64,000 nucleotides of DNA, taken from assembly GCF_030693625.1 (NCBI RefSeq), contig NZ_JAUYAF010000020.1, positions 39,094 through 103,093 of the forward strand. The letters are read 5' to 3'. The position numbers and the translations under genes are program-made. The DNA comes from Phenylobacterium sp. GTDB taxonomy: Bacteria; Pseudomonadota; Alphaproteobacteria; Caulobacterales; Caulobacteraceae. The notes under the pieces were generated by a model. It was not told the DNA's origin. It searched no databases and saw only the letters and a list, made by a program, of their open reading frames with translations. Within the stretch, counting starts at the first letter, position 1. Every line of letters begins with the position of its first letter. This document shows positions 22,823 to 30,220 of this stretch, piece after piece.

Positions 22823-23598
22823 TGCGCATCGCCCACCTGTCCGACATCCACTTCGGCGGCGAGAACGTCGAGGCGGTGGCCGCAGCGACCGAGTGTCTTG
22901 CCGCCGATCCGCTCGATCTGGTGGTGGTCTCCGGCGACCTGACCCGCTTCGGCGAGAAGGGCGAGTTCGCGTCCGCCGCCGCATGGCTCAAGCAGCTTCC
23001 CGAACCCAGGCTGGTGACGCCGGGCAATCACGACGCTCCGTACCTCGCCTGGTATGATCGCCTGTTCTCCCCCTTCGCCCGCTATGAGCGCGCCATCGGC
23101 CCCGCCCGTTTCCAGACTCATCTGGCGCCGGGCCTGGCGGTGTACGGCGTCAACACAGCGCGCGGGGTCCAGCCCCGCGCCAATTGGTCAAAGGGGCAGA
23201 TTTCCGACAACCAGGTGCAGGAGGCCCTGGCCTGGTTCGCCGCGGCGCCGGCTGACACCTTGAAGATCGTCGTCTGCCACCATCCGCTTACTGAGATGAT
23301 CGGCGGGCCCATGACCGGCAAGGTCTGGAACGGGGAGGCCGCCGCCAAGGCCTTCGCCGAGGCCGGGGTCGACCTGGTGCTGAGCGGGCACATCCACGCC
23401 CCCTTTACCTGGCCCTACGGCTATGGCGACGGCAAGACCTACGCGGCGGGTTGCGGAACCCTTTCGATCCGCGAGCGCGGCGTTCCGCCCGGATTCAACA
23501 TCGTGGAGACCGACGGCGCCGAGATCCGGGTCACGGCCAAGGCCTGGACTGGGAGCAAGTACGAGTCGGAGCGCACCTGGTCGCTGACGCGGCGCTGA
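22822..23598 (+). CDS. Metallophosphoesterase (calcineurin-like)
   Basis: 258 aa. All metal motifs are present: AHLSDIHFGG, VVVSGDLTRFGE, VTPGNHD, VCHHPL and LSGHIHAPF. Closest in style to CpdA-like/Icc phosphodiesterases. The substrate is unknown; in a pair with a lipid kinase a lipid phosphate or nucleotide is possible. ATG overlaps the lipid kinase stop. A terminator follows. Confidence 0.82.
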   Translation: MRIAHLSDIHFGGENVEAVAAATECLAADPLDLVVVSGDLTRFGEKGEFASAAAWLKQLPEPRLVTPGNHDAPYLAWYDRLFSPFARYERAIGPARFQTHLAPGLAVYGVNTARGVQPRANWSKGQISDNQVQEALAWFAAAPADTLKIVVCHHPLTEMIGGPMTGKVWNGEAAAKAFAEAGVDLVLSGHIHAPFTWPYGYGDGKTYAAGCGTLSIRERGVPPGFNIVETDGAEIRVTAKAWTGSKYESERTWSLTRR

Positions 23599-23612
23599 CC
23601 CGCACAAAGAAA

Positions 23613-23648
23613 AGCGCGCCCGCGACCAGGTCGGAGGCGCGCTCTTTG
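23613..23648. terminator. Intrinsic terminator between converging genes
   Basis: Stem AGCGCGCC / GGCGCGCT (23613-23620 and 23636-23643) followed by CTTTG on the plus strand and TTTCTTTG on the minus strand. Confidence 0.75.
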
Positions 23649-23667
23649 ACCTTCGTCTGCGGCGTGT

Positions 23668-23838
23668 CTAGACGCTTCGCCCGCGGACGAGGTGCATGAC
23701 GAGGCTGACCACGAACAGCACCAGGAAGACGAAGAACAGAATCTTGGCGACACCCATCGCGGCGCCCGCGATCGAGGTGAAGCCAAGGAGGCCGGCGATC
23801 AAGGCGACCACCAGGAAGGTCAGGGCCCAGCTCAGCAT
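23668..23838 (-). CDS. DUF1328 small membrane protein, second copy
   Basis: 56 aa: [25 protein letters not shown]..., [27 protein letters not shown]. Two helices; a clear paralogue of the protein at 19559-19732 (shared ALTF, AGLLGF, AKxLF, FLVLxVxS and VRG). GGAG precedes the ATG. Exact EcfG-type promoter at 23898-23874. Confidence 0.85.
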   Translation of the reverse strand: MLSWALTFLVVALIAGLLGFTSIAGAAMGVAKILFFVFLVLFVVSLVMHLVRGRSV

Positions 23839-23865
23839 GGGGGAAGCTCCGGTTGGTTGGCGTAC

Positions 23866-24543
23866 CTAGCTTGAACGTGCATCAAGCTCAGCCGTTCCCG
23901 TGGCGGGCTTCACCGGCGCCGGATGGGTCCAGGCTTGGCCTTCCCCACGCGACGCCGCGTACTGGCCCTTGGCGAAGCTCCAGTTCGGCAGGGCGTCGAA
24001 CCAGGCGTTCAGGAAGCCCTCACGGTCATTCTTGTGGTCCAGATAGTAGGCGTGCTCCCACAGGTCACAGACCAGCAGGGGGGTAAGGCCGCGATGGATC
24101 AGCAGGTCCTCGGCGTCATGGGTGGAGAGCACCTTGAGGGTCTCGCCCTCGGCGGCCAGCCAGACCCAGCCCGAGCCGAAGTGGGCGGCGCCCTCCGTCA
24201 CGAAGGCGGCCTTCAGGGCCTCGAGTCCGCCGAAGTCACGGGCGATCGCCTGGGTCAGAACACCATCGGGCGCCTGGCGCCCTGCGCTCATCGCGGTCCA
24301 GAAGAAGGTGTGGTTCCAAGCCTGGGCGGCGTTGTTGAACAGCTTTCTGGCCGCGTCATCGCCGACGGCCTCCCGGACCACGTCCTCCAGGCTGTCCGGC
24401 GTGCGGCCGGCCTTGGCCAGCAGGGTGTTCAGCGTCTCGATGTACTTCTTGTGATGCTTGCCGTGATGCACGTCCATCGTGGCGCGCGAGATCACCGGCT
24501 CGAGGGCGGCGTGGTCGTAGGGCAGGGGGGGCAGTTCAAACAT
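23866..24543 (-). CDS. sodB: Superoxide dismutase, Fe/Mn family (Fe-like)
   Basis: 225 aa. Metal ligands are visible: LPYDHAALEP (His), WNHTFFW (His), VCDLWEHAYY (Asp, His). The Gln in NNAAQAWNHT, placed N-terminally of the second His, is the Fe-SOD type. FGSGWVWL is conserved. Converts superoxide to peroxide and oxygen. It has a C-terminal tail of about 20 residues beyond the usual end. No EcfG motif was found in front of it, but its 3' end carries the promoter of the DUF1328 gene. Confidence 0.9.
   Translation of the reverse strand: MFELPPLPYDHAALEPVISRATMDVHHGKHHKKYIETLNTLLAKAGRTPDSLEDVVREAVGDDAARKLFNNAAQAWNHTFFWTAMSAGRQAPDGVLTQAIARDFGGLEALKAAFVTEGAAHFGSGWVWLAAEGETLKVLSTHDAEDLLIHRGLTPLLVCDLWEHAYYLDHKNDREGFLNAWFDALPNWSFAKGQYAASRGEGQAWTHPAPVKPATGTAELDARSS
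23874..23898 (-). promoter_or_regulatory. EcfG-type promoter for the second DUF1328 gene
   Basis: Minus strand GGAAC (23898-23894), 16-nt spacer, CGTT (23877-23874); exact consensus inside the last codons of sodB, 36 nt before the ATG at 23838. Confidence 0.8.
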
Positions 24544-24612
24544 GGCGGGGTTCCGGGTGGGGGGCGTGAAACGCCCGTCCCTTCCGAAACCCCTGAACCT
24601 GCGTGAGGTTCG

Positions 24613-25014
24613 CTACTTTTTCTTCGCCTTGTCGGCGGAGCGTGTGGCCATGGCGGTGGCGAGCACCGTGGCCACGATCTTCGGATTCCTCAGCGCCACC
24701 AGGCTGGCCCCGATGATGGCGCTGGCCGCGACGATGGGCTTTTCCTTGGCGAGATCGATCAGCCGGGTGAGGGTGTCTCGCTCCTCAGCCTGTTTTCCAA
24801 GCCTCGGCGGGTTCACCTTGATCAGCAGCGCCATCGCGCACAGCGCCATCAACACCGCGGCCGCACCGGCGACCGAGGCTGCGGCCCAGGCCGGCCCCAC
24901 CTGCGGCAGGACGGCCGCATAGAGCGTAAAGGCCAGCGCCACGACGACAACGACCGCCGCCGCGCCAAGCGCGGAGACGGCCGAGACGTAGAGAACGGCT
25001 TTCTTGAAGATCAA
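24613..25014 (-). CDS. Holin-X/YqjE-like membrane protein
   Basis: 133 aa from a TTG that overlaps the upstream stop (TTGA). Two helices in residues 5-70 (VSALGAAAVVVVVALAFTLYAAVL; AWAAASVAGAAAVLMALCAMALL) with the P-x-x-G-x-A-W turn common in the phage-holin superfamily III/YqjE group, then a KEKPIVAASAIIGASLVALRNPK segment. Function unknown. The order DUF883 then this gene mirrors E. coli yqjD-yqjE. Confidence 0.65.
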   Translation of the reverse strand: MIFKKAVLYVSAVSALGAAAVVVVVALAFTLYAAVLPQVGPAWAAASVAGAAAVLMALCAMALLIKVNPPRLGKQAEERDTLTRLIDLAKEKPIVAASAIIGASLVALRNPKIVATVLATAMATRSADKAKKK

Positions 25015-25334
25015 CGGTTGCGGCCGCTGGCGAGCAGCAGACCCACCAGGAGACCAACGCCCAGCGCGGTGCCGGCGGCCATCAGGGGCTTCTCACGAAC
25101 GCGCTCGACGACGTAGCGCTGGGCTTCGTCGAGATGTTCGCCGGCGTTGTCGGCATAGGTGCGGCTTTGGGCGCGAACCTGCTCCATGCCCTCGGCGACC
25201 ACCTTCTCAAAGCGCTTCGCGGCTTCGGCGAAGCTGCGTTCGGCCTGGCTGGCCAGTTGGGTCGCGGCCTCGGCCACGGAATTGGCGGCGGCCTTGGCTT
25301 CCTCGGCAGTCCGTTCGACGGCGTTCGCGGGCAT
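25011..25334 (-). CDS. DUF883 (YqjD/ElaB-like) membrane-anchored protein
   Basis: 107 aa. Long amphipathic helix with Ala/Glu/Lys heptads (residues 5-75), then VREKPLMAAGTALGVGLLVGLLLASGRNR, a C-tail anchor typical of YqjD/ElaB, which bind ribosomes at the membrane in stationary phase. GGAGA precedes the ATG. Driven by an exact EcfG-type promoter at 25426-25402. Confidence 0.75.
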   Translation of the reverse strand: MPANAVERTAEEAKAAANSVAEAATQLASQAERSFAEAAKRFEKVVAEGMEQVRAQSRTYADNAGEHLDEAQRYVVERVREKPLMAAGTALGVGLLVGLLLASGRNR

Positions 25335-25401
25335 TGAAGAATCTCCAGAAAATTAGGGGCAGCCCCCGCAAGGCCTTGCGAGCGTGGGGAAGCACAGCCA
25401 G

Positions 25402-25426
25402 AACGCCACCATCTTAGGCCGGTTCC
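25402..25426 (-). promoter_or_regulatory. EcfG-type promoter for the DUF883 operon
   Basis: Minus strand GGAAC (25426-25422), 16-nt spacer, CGTT (25405-25402); exact consensus, 68 nt before the ATG at 25334. Confidence 0.8.
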
Positions 25427-25532
25427 GGCTGCGGCGCAAAGCTGTCGCGCCTGATCGAATTGTGTTCGGCATTGGGGCCCTCAGCCCACGGTTCCTGTCG
25501 CATCGGCGCAAACAGCGATCTATGGTCTTCTC

Positions 25533-26945
25533 ATGAGTGAGAAGGCCGCCGGCCTGAACCTGGACCGTAAGCGCCTCGACCTCGCGCTCCAGGCTGCGCG
25601 TCTGGGCGAGTTCGAGTGGGACGTCGTCCGCGGCGTTTTCATCGTCAGCGATCGGATGGCCGCGATCACCGGCATGCCGTCCGGTGAAATCCCCGTAGAC
25701 GGCGCCGCGGATATTCAGGAGTTCGTGCATCCCGACGACAGGGAGGCCCTGACCCTTCAGATTCAGGAGAGCCTCCGCGCCGAGGGTCGCTACGAGGCCG
25801 AGTACCGCCTGCAGCCAGGGCCTAACGGCGAGATCATCTGGTTGCGGGCGGCCGGGATCCAGGTCCTGAACGACGCCGGCGAGATGACCGCCCTCTGTGG
25901 CGTCGTCCAGAACATCACTGACAGCCGGGTCGAAGACGACCAGCGCCGCACCCTGATGGCCGAGGTGGACCATCGGGTGAAGAACGTGCTCGCCGCGGTC
26001 CAGTCCCTGGCCTACCAGACCGCCAAGCGCACCACGTCCCTCGAGAGCTTCCTCTCCAACTTCGCCGGCCGGCTGAAGTCCATGGGCTCGGCAAACGAGC
26101 TTCTGACGGCCGCTCGCTGGCGTGGCGCGGCCATCGCCCATCTGGCGGCCGCCGAACTCGGAGGCATCGCCCCTGGTCAAACCCGTTGGGAGGGGCCCGA
26201 GCTGTTCCTGACGCCGCGGGCCGCCAACGCCCTGTCCCTGGCCCTGCACGAACTGGCCACCAATGCGGTGAAGTTCGGGGCGCTTTCCACCGACACCGGC
26301 CGGGTCGATGTCCGCTGGACGGAGCGGCCGGAGGGCGGGTTCGAACTGACCTGGAACGAGAGTGGCGGGCCCCCGGTCGGCGTCCCCGGACACAAGGGCT
26401 TCGGCGCCACCTTGCTGGCACAGGTCACCGGACGCGAACTGAACGGCGAGGTGGTCCCCGAATTCCGCGCCGCCGGCGTGCGGGTGCGGGTCACCGCCGG
26501 GGCCCAGACCCTGGTGGACCGGCCCGAAAACGTGCCCGAGGCCCCGGCGGTCCGGGTGTTCGAAACCACGCCCAGGACCGACCGGCCGACGGACCTGCGC
26601 GGGTCGCGGGTATTGATCGTCGAGGACGCCGTGCTGCTGGCCCTGGAGCTGGAGACCGGCCTGTCCGACGCCGGCGCCGAGGTGGTGGGGCCGGCCTATG
26701 AACTGGCGGAGGCCATGGCCCTGCTGGACGGCCATATCGACGCCGCCGTGCTGGACGCCAACCTCAACGGTCTTTCGGTGCATCCGGTGGCCGAGGCCCT
26801 GGCGGCCCGCGGCATCCCCTTCGTGTTCGCCACCGGCTACGGCGACACCGGCGCGCCGCTCGGCTTCGACGCTCCGATCATTCGCAAGCCCTACGACGTG
26901 ACCCAGGTGGCCGCCGCAGTCTCGGCCCTGCTCAACGCGGCCTAG
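25533..26945 (+). CDS. PAS-HWE histidine kinase with C-terminal receiver
   Basis: 470 aa. PAS/PAC at residues about 12-135 (GEFEWDVVRG, IIWLRAAGIQVLNDAGE), HWE kinase core with phospho-His in MAEVDHRVKNVLAAVQSL, N box ALHELATNAVKFGAL, and TWNESGGP, then a receiver (residues 355-470): VLIVEDAVLLALE, phospho-Asp in AVLDANLNG, FATGYG, RKPYD. Soluble. HWE/HisKA_2 kinases are the usual PhyR kinases, so a link to the adjacent GSR genes is plausible but unproven. Confidence 0.88.
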   Translation: MSEKAAGLNLDRKRLDLALQAARLGEFEWDVVRGVFIVSDRMAAITGMPSGEIPVDGAADIQEFVHPDDREALTLQIQESLRAEGRYEAEYRLQPGPNGEIIWLRAAGIQVLNDAGEMTALCGVVQNITDSRVEDDQRRTLMAEVDHRVKNVLAAVQSLAYQTAKRTTSLESFLSNFAGRLKSMGSANELLTAARWRGAAIAHLAAAELGGIAPGQTRWEGPELFLTPRAANALSLALHELATNAVKFGALSTDTGRVDVRWTERPEGGFELTWNESGGPPVGVPGHKGFGATLLAQVTGRELNGEVVPEFRAAGVRVRVTAGAQTLVDRPENVPEAPAVRVFETTPRTDRPTDLRGSRVLIVEDAVLLALELETGLSDAGAEVVGPAYELAEAMALLDGHIDAAVLDANLNGLSVHPVAEALAARGIPFVFATGYGDTGAPLGFDAPIIRKPYDVTQVAAAVSALLNAA

Positions 26946-27748
26946 ACCTCCTCGCCGTTCAGGAACCTGATCATGGTCGCCGTGGCCGTGCGGTCCTGGA
27001 TCATGAACAGGTGGCCGCCCTCGAAGAACCGCAACGTCGAGCCCTTGATCCGGCTGGCCAGGTTCTCCTGGGTCGCCGGCAGGGCGATGCCGTCGTAGCG
27101 GCCCGCGGCGATCAGGGTCGGCGCCTCGATCTGGTCCAGCCGGTCCCAGGTGTCGTGGTGGGCGCGGGCCTCCAGCTGACGCCGGGCACCCATCTCGTGA
27201 CCCGGTTCCTCGCCATAGGGATCGGCTGAACTGATGGCGATGATCTGCCGGTAGGTGTCGGGGTTGGCTTCCGCCCAAGCGGCGTCGCGGCGGGTATCGG
27301 AGATCGGCGTCAGGTGTCTGGCGCGGGCCTCGCCCTTGAGATGGTCGATCTCGTGGAAGGGGAAGGAGGCGCCGCCGGCCCCACCTGGCGAGGTGCAGGC
27401 TAGGACCAGCCGGTCCACCCGGCCCGGATGCCGCAGAACAAGCTCCTGGGCCACCATGCCGCCGAAGGAGACGCCGACAATGTGGGCGCGCCCGATGCCC
27501 AGCTCCCCCATCAGGGCCGAGGCGTCGTCGGCATAGTCAGCCATGCTGTAGGCGACATCGGGCTTGTCCGAACGCCCCAGGCCGCGCTGGTCGTAGGACA
27601 CCATGTCGAAGGCCTTGGGAAACGGCCCGTCGAACTGGTTGGGCTTGTTGCGCAGGTCGCCGCCGGTGCCGGAAATGAACAACAGGGGCGGACCAGATCC
27701 GGCCCGCTCATAATAGAGATTCAGGCCGTTCACGTGGGCGGTGGGCAT
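26942..27748 (-). CDS. Alpha/beta hydrolase
   Basis: 268 aa from ATG at 27748 (AGGGAGAG upstream). Oxyanion region FISGTGGDLR, nucleophile elbow VGVSFGGMVAQ (Ser), acid in IAAGRYDGIALP and His in FEGGHLFMIQD. Esterase/lactonase-like; the substrate is unknown. Converges with the HWE kinase (4-bp overlap of stops) and diverges from the SDR gene. Confidence 0.8.
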   Translation of the reverse strand: MPTAHVNGLNLYYERAGSGPPLLFISGTGGDLRNKPNQFDGPFPKAFDMVSYDQRGLGRSDKPDVAYSMADYADDASALMGELGIGRAHIVGVSFGGMVAQELVLRHPGRVDRLVLACTSPGGAGGASFPFHEIDHLKGEARARHLTPISDTRRDAAWAEANPDTYRQIIAISSADPYGEEPGHEMGARRQLEARAHHDTWDRLDQIEAPTLIAAGRYDGIALPATQENLASRIKGSTLRFFEGGHLFMIQDRTATATMIRFLNGEEV

Positions 27749-27830
27749 ACGAACTCTCCCTGCCGCGACAGCGGCGCAAGCTTCGCCTAGGTTCGGACGA
27801 GCAGGGCAGCCAGGCAAGCGGGGAAGCATC

Positions 27831-28670
27831 ATGAAGAGCGTCGTGGTCACGGGAGTCTCCACCGGCATCGGCTGGGGGATCACCAAGGTGCTGACCGGAC
27901 AGGGGGTCCGGGTGTTCGGCAGCGTGCGGAAGGCCGCGGACGCTGACCGCCTGCGTCAAGAATTCGGCGACCGCTTCGTCCCCCTGATCTTCGACGTCAC
28001 CGACGAGGCCGCGGTGCGCGCCGCCGCCGAGCAGGTGCGGGTCGCCCTGGCCGGCGAGACCCTGATGGGTCTGGTGAACAATGCCGGGGTGGCGGTCGCC
28101 GGCCCCCTGCTGCACCTGCCCATCGCCGACTTCCGCCAGCAGATCGAGGTCAATCTGACGGGTGTGGTGATTGCGACCCAAGCCTTCGCCCCGCTGCTGA
28201 ACGCGGGCGGCAAGGGGGCCTCGGGCCGAATCGTCAATATCAGCTCGGTGGGGGGCAAGAACGGCTCGCCCTTCCTGGCGCCCTACAACGCCTCGAAGTT
28301 CGCGGTGGAGGGCCTGTCGGAGGCCCTGCGCCGCGAGCTGATGCTGTTCGGTGTCGACGTGATCGTGGTGGCCCCCGGCGCCGTGGCCACGCCGATCTGG
28401 GGCAAGGCGCGTCCCGAGGACATCGAGCCCTATCGCCACACCCCCTTCTATCCGGCCCTCCAGAAGGTCCACGCCTTCATGACCTCCAGCGGCGCCGCCG
28501 GCCTGCGCCCGGAAGCTATCGGGGAGGCGGTGGCCAAGGCCCTGACCACCCCCAAGCCCAAGGTCCGCTACACCGTCGCCCCCAACCCCCTGACCACCTT
28601 CATGATGGCCAACCTGCCCAGGCGCGTTGTGGACAACATGGTCGGCAAGCGGCTGGGGCTCTCTTCCTAG
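27831..28670 (+). CDS. SDR family NAD(P)-dependent oxidoreductase
   Basis: 279 aa, ATG at 27831 with GGGGAAG upstream. Cofactor loop TGVSTGIGWG, NNAGVA, catalytic Ser in NISSVGG and YNASKFAVEG (Tyr-x3-Lys). Classical SDR; longer C-terminal region as in retinol-dehydrogenase-like members. The substrate is unknown. Its 3' end overlaps the thioesterase gene on the other strand by 4 bp. Confidence 0.82.
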   Translation: MKSVVVTGVSTGIGWGITKVLTGQGVRVFGSVRKAADADRLRQEFGDRFVPLIFDVTDEAAVRAAAEQVRVALAGETLMGLVNNAGVAVAGPLLHLPIADFRQQIEVNLTGVVIATQAFAPLLNAGGKGASGRIVNISSVGGKNGSPFLAPYNASKFAVEGLSEALRRELMLFGVDVIVVAPGAVATPIWGKARPEDIEPYRHTPFYPALQKVHAFMTSSGAAGLRPEAIGEAVAKALTTPKPKVRYTVAPNPLTTFMMANLPRRVVDNMVGKRLGLSS

Positions 28671-29092
28671 ACCTTCGGCATCAGGATCTGCTGGGCGGCG
28701 GCGCGGGCGATCAGCTCGCCGTCCTCGCGGCGGAAGTCGGCCTCCACGGTGATCAGCTGGCGGGTGGACGCCGTCACCCGGCCCTCGATTGTCAGGGGGC
28801 GGGCGGCGCCGACCTTCACGAACTGCATCTGCAGATTGATGGTGCGGTAGTAGGTCTCGTCGGGCACGACGGTCATGGCCGCGAAGGCCAGGATCTGGTC
28901 GGCCAGGGCGGCCAGATAGCCGCCGAACAGCGAGCCATCGCCGTTGAGGATCTCCGGCGTGGGTCGCCAAGTCTTGCGCACCCAGCCCGGGCCCCAGTCC
29001 TCCAGGGTTCCCATCCTCAGGGTCGTCACCACCGGCGGGACCTCTGTCGCCCCCGCCTTCAACGCGTCCAGCCGCTCCGTCGCCCAGGTCAT
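28667..29092 (-). CDS. PaaI/hotdog-fold thioesterase
   Basis: 141 aa hotdog domain: LNGDGSLFGGYLAALADQILAFAAM is the helix with the active-site region, followed by YYRTINLQMQFVKVGAARPLTIEGRV. Probably hydrolyses an acyl-CoA. Divergent from the TetR gene, which may regulate it. Confidence 0.75.
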   Translation of the reverse strand: MTWATERLDALKAGATEVPPVVTTLRMGTLEDWGPGWVRKTWRPTPEILNGDGSLFGGYLAALADQILAFAAMTVVPDETYYRTINLQMQFVKVGAARPLTIEGRVTASTRQLITVEADFRREDGELIARAAAQQILMPKV

Positions 29093-29176
29093 CTGTCGTG
29101 CCTCCCCTGTTGAGGCCCGGACAATCCGAGTTATGCTCAGGTTCGGCTACTCGTCTTTCACGGAGCCCCCGGGCGC

Positions 29177-29728
29177 ATGGCGCAAACCCAACGCCGACAA
29201 CCGAGACAGGCTCGGGCGGTGGCGACCCAGGCGACCATCTTCGAGGCCACCGCTCAGATTCTGGAGAGTCAGGGGGAGGCGGCGCTTACCACCAATGCGA
29301 TCGCCGAGCGCGCGGGGATCAGCATCGGCACGCTTTACCAATACCATGCCGACAAGGCCTCGATCCTGGTGGCCATGGCGCTGGCCGAGAACGCCAAGGT
29401 AAGGGCGCAGCTGATCGCGGCCGCAGGGCCGGACGGGGTCTCGCCCGCGCGCCTGGCGATCCGCGCCCAGATCGCCATCATGGCCGACCGCCCGACCACG
29501 CGGCGGGCCTGCCTGAAGGCGATCCTGGCCACCGAGCACATCGCGGCCGAGGAGAAGACCACCAACCGCCTGATCGAGCGCCACCCTGGCGACCGCCTGG
29601 ACCGCTTCGTCATCAGCCGCGCGGTGATCGGGGTGATCCGCGCCGCGGTGCTGGAGGGTTCCCCGGTGCTGGCCGATCCGGGGCTGGAGGACGCGCTGAT
29701 GAAGCTGGTGGAGCGCTACTCCGCCTAG
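29177..29728 (+). CDS. TetR family transcriptional regulator
   Basis: 183 aa. HTH near the N-terminus: TIFEATAQILESQGEAALTTNAIAERAGISIGTLYQYHADK. The C-terminal ligand domain is generic. The divergent thioesterase gene is the likely target; operators cannot be picked out with confidence in the 84-bp gap. Confidence 0.85.
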   Translation: MAQTQRRQPRQARAVATQATIFEATAQILESQGEAALTTNAIAERAGISIGTLYQYHADKASILVAMALAENAKVRAQLIAAAGPDGVSPARLAIRAQIAIMADRPTTRRACLKAILATEHIAAEEKTTNRLIERHPGDRLDRFVISRAVIGVIRAAVLEGSPVLADPGLEDALMKLVERYSA

Positions 29729-30198
29729 CCTGGCGCCTTGTGGATCGGGTCGACCCAGGCGACCCCTTCCGGCTTCTCCACCGGCTCGATGTCCAGGTTC
29801 ACCACCACCGCGTCGCTGTCGCTGCGCACCAGCAGGCATTCCAGGGTCTCATCGGCCGAGGCGTTGATCTCCTGGTGCGGCACATAGGGCGGGACATAGA
29901 TGAAGTCGCCGGGACCGGCCTCGGCGGTGAATTCCAGCTTCTCGCCCCAGCGCATCCGGGCCCGGCCCTTCAGAACATAGATGACGCTCTCCAGGGGACC
30001 GTGATGATGGGCGCCGGTCTTGGCGTCGGCGTGGATGTGGACTGTGCCCGCCCAGAGCTTCTGGGCTCCAACCCGGGCGAAGTTGATGGCCGCGGCCCGG
30101 TCCATGCCGGGCGTCTGGGGGGTATTGGTGTCGAGCTGGTCGCCAGGCACCACGCGGACCCCGGTGTGCTTCCAGGCGTCTTGCGGAATATCGGACAT
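29725..30198 (-). CDS. Cupin-domain protein
   Basis: 157 aa. Cupin motif 1 TGAHHHGPLESVIYVLKG (His pair and Glu) and motif 2 GDFIYVPPYVPHQEIN (His) indicate a metal-binding beta barrel. Enzymatic or regulatory role unknown. Converges with TetR (shared CTAG) and lies 22 bp downstream of the CoA-transferase gene, probably in one operon. Confidence 0.75.
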   Translation of the reverse strand: MSDIPQDAWKHTGVRVVPGDQLDTNTPQTPGMDRAAAINFARVGAQKLWAGTVHIHADAKTGAHHHGPLESVIYVLKGRARMRWGEKLEFTAEAGPGDFIYVPPYVPHQEINASADETLECLLVRSDSDAVVVNLDIEPVEKPEGVAWVDPIHKAPG

Positions 30199-30220
30199 CG
30201 CTCGGCCTCCGGCGCAGACC

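Noticed and set aside
24544-24612. EcfG-type promoter for sodB.
   Set aside because: No GGAAC/CGTT pair on the minus strand upstream of 24543; sodB may use another sigma factor or read-through.
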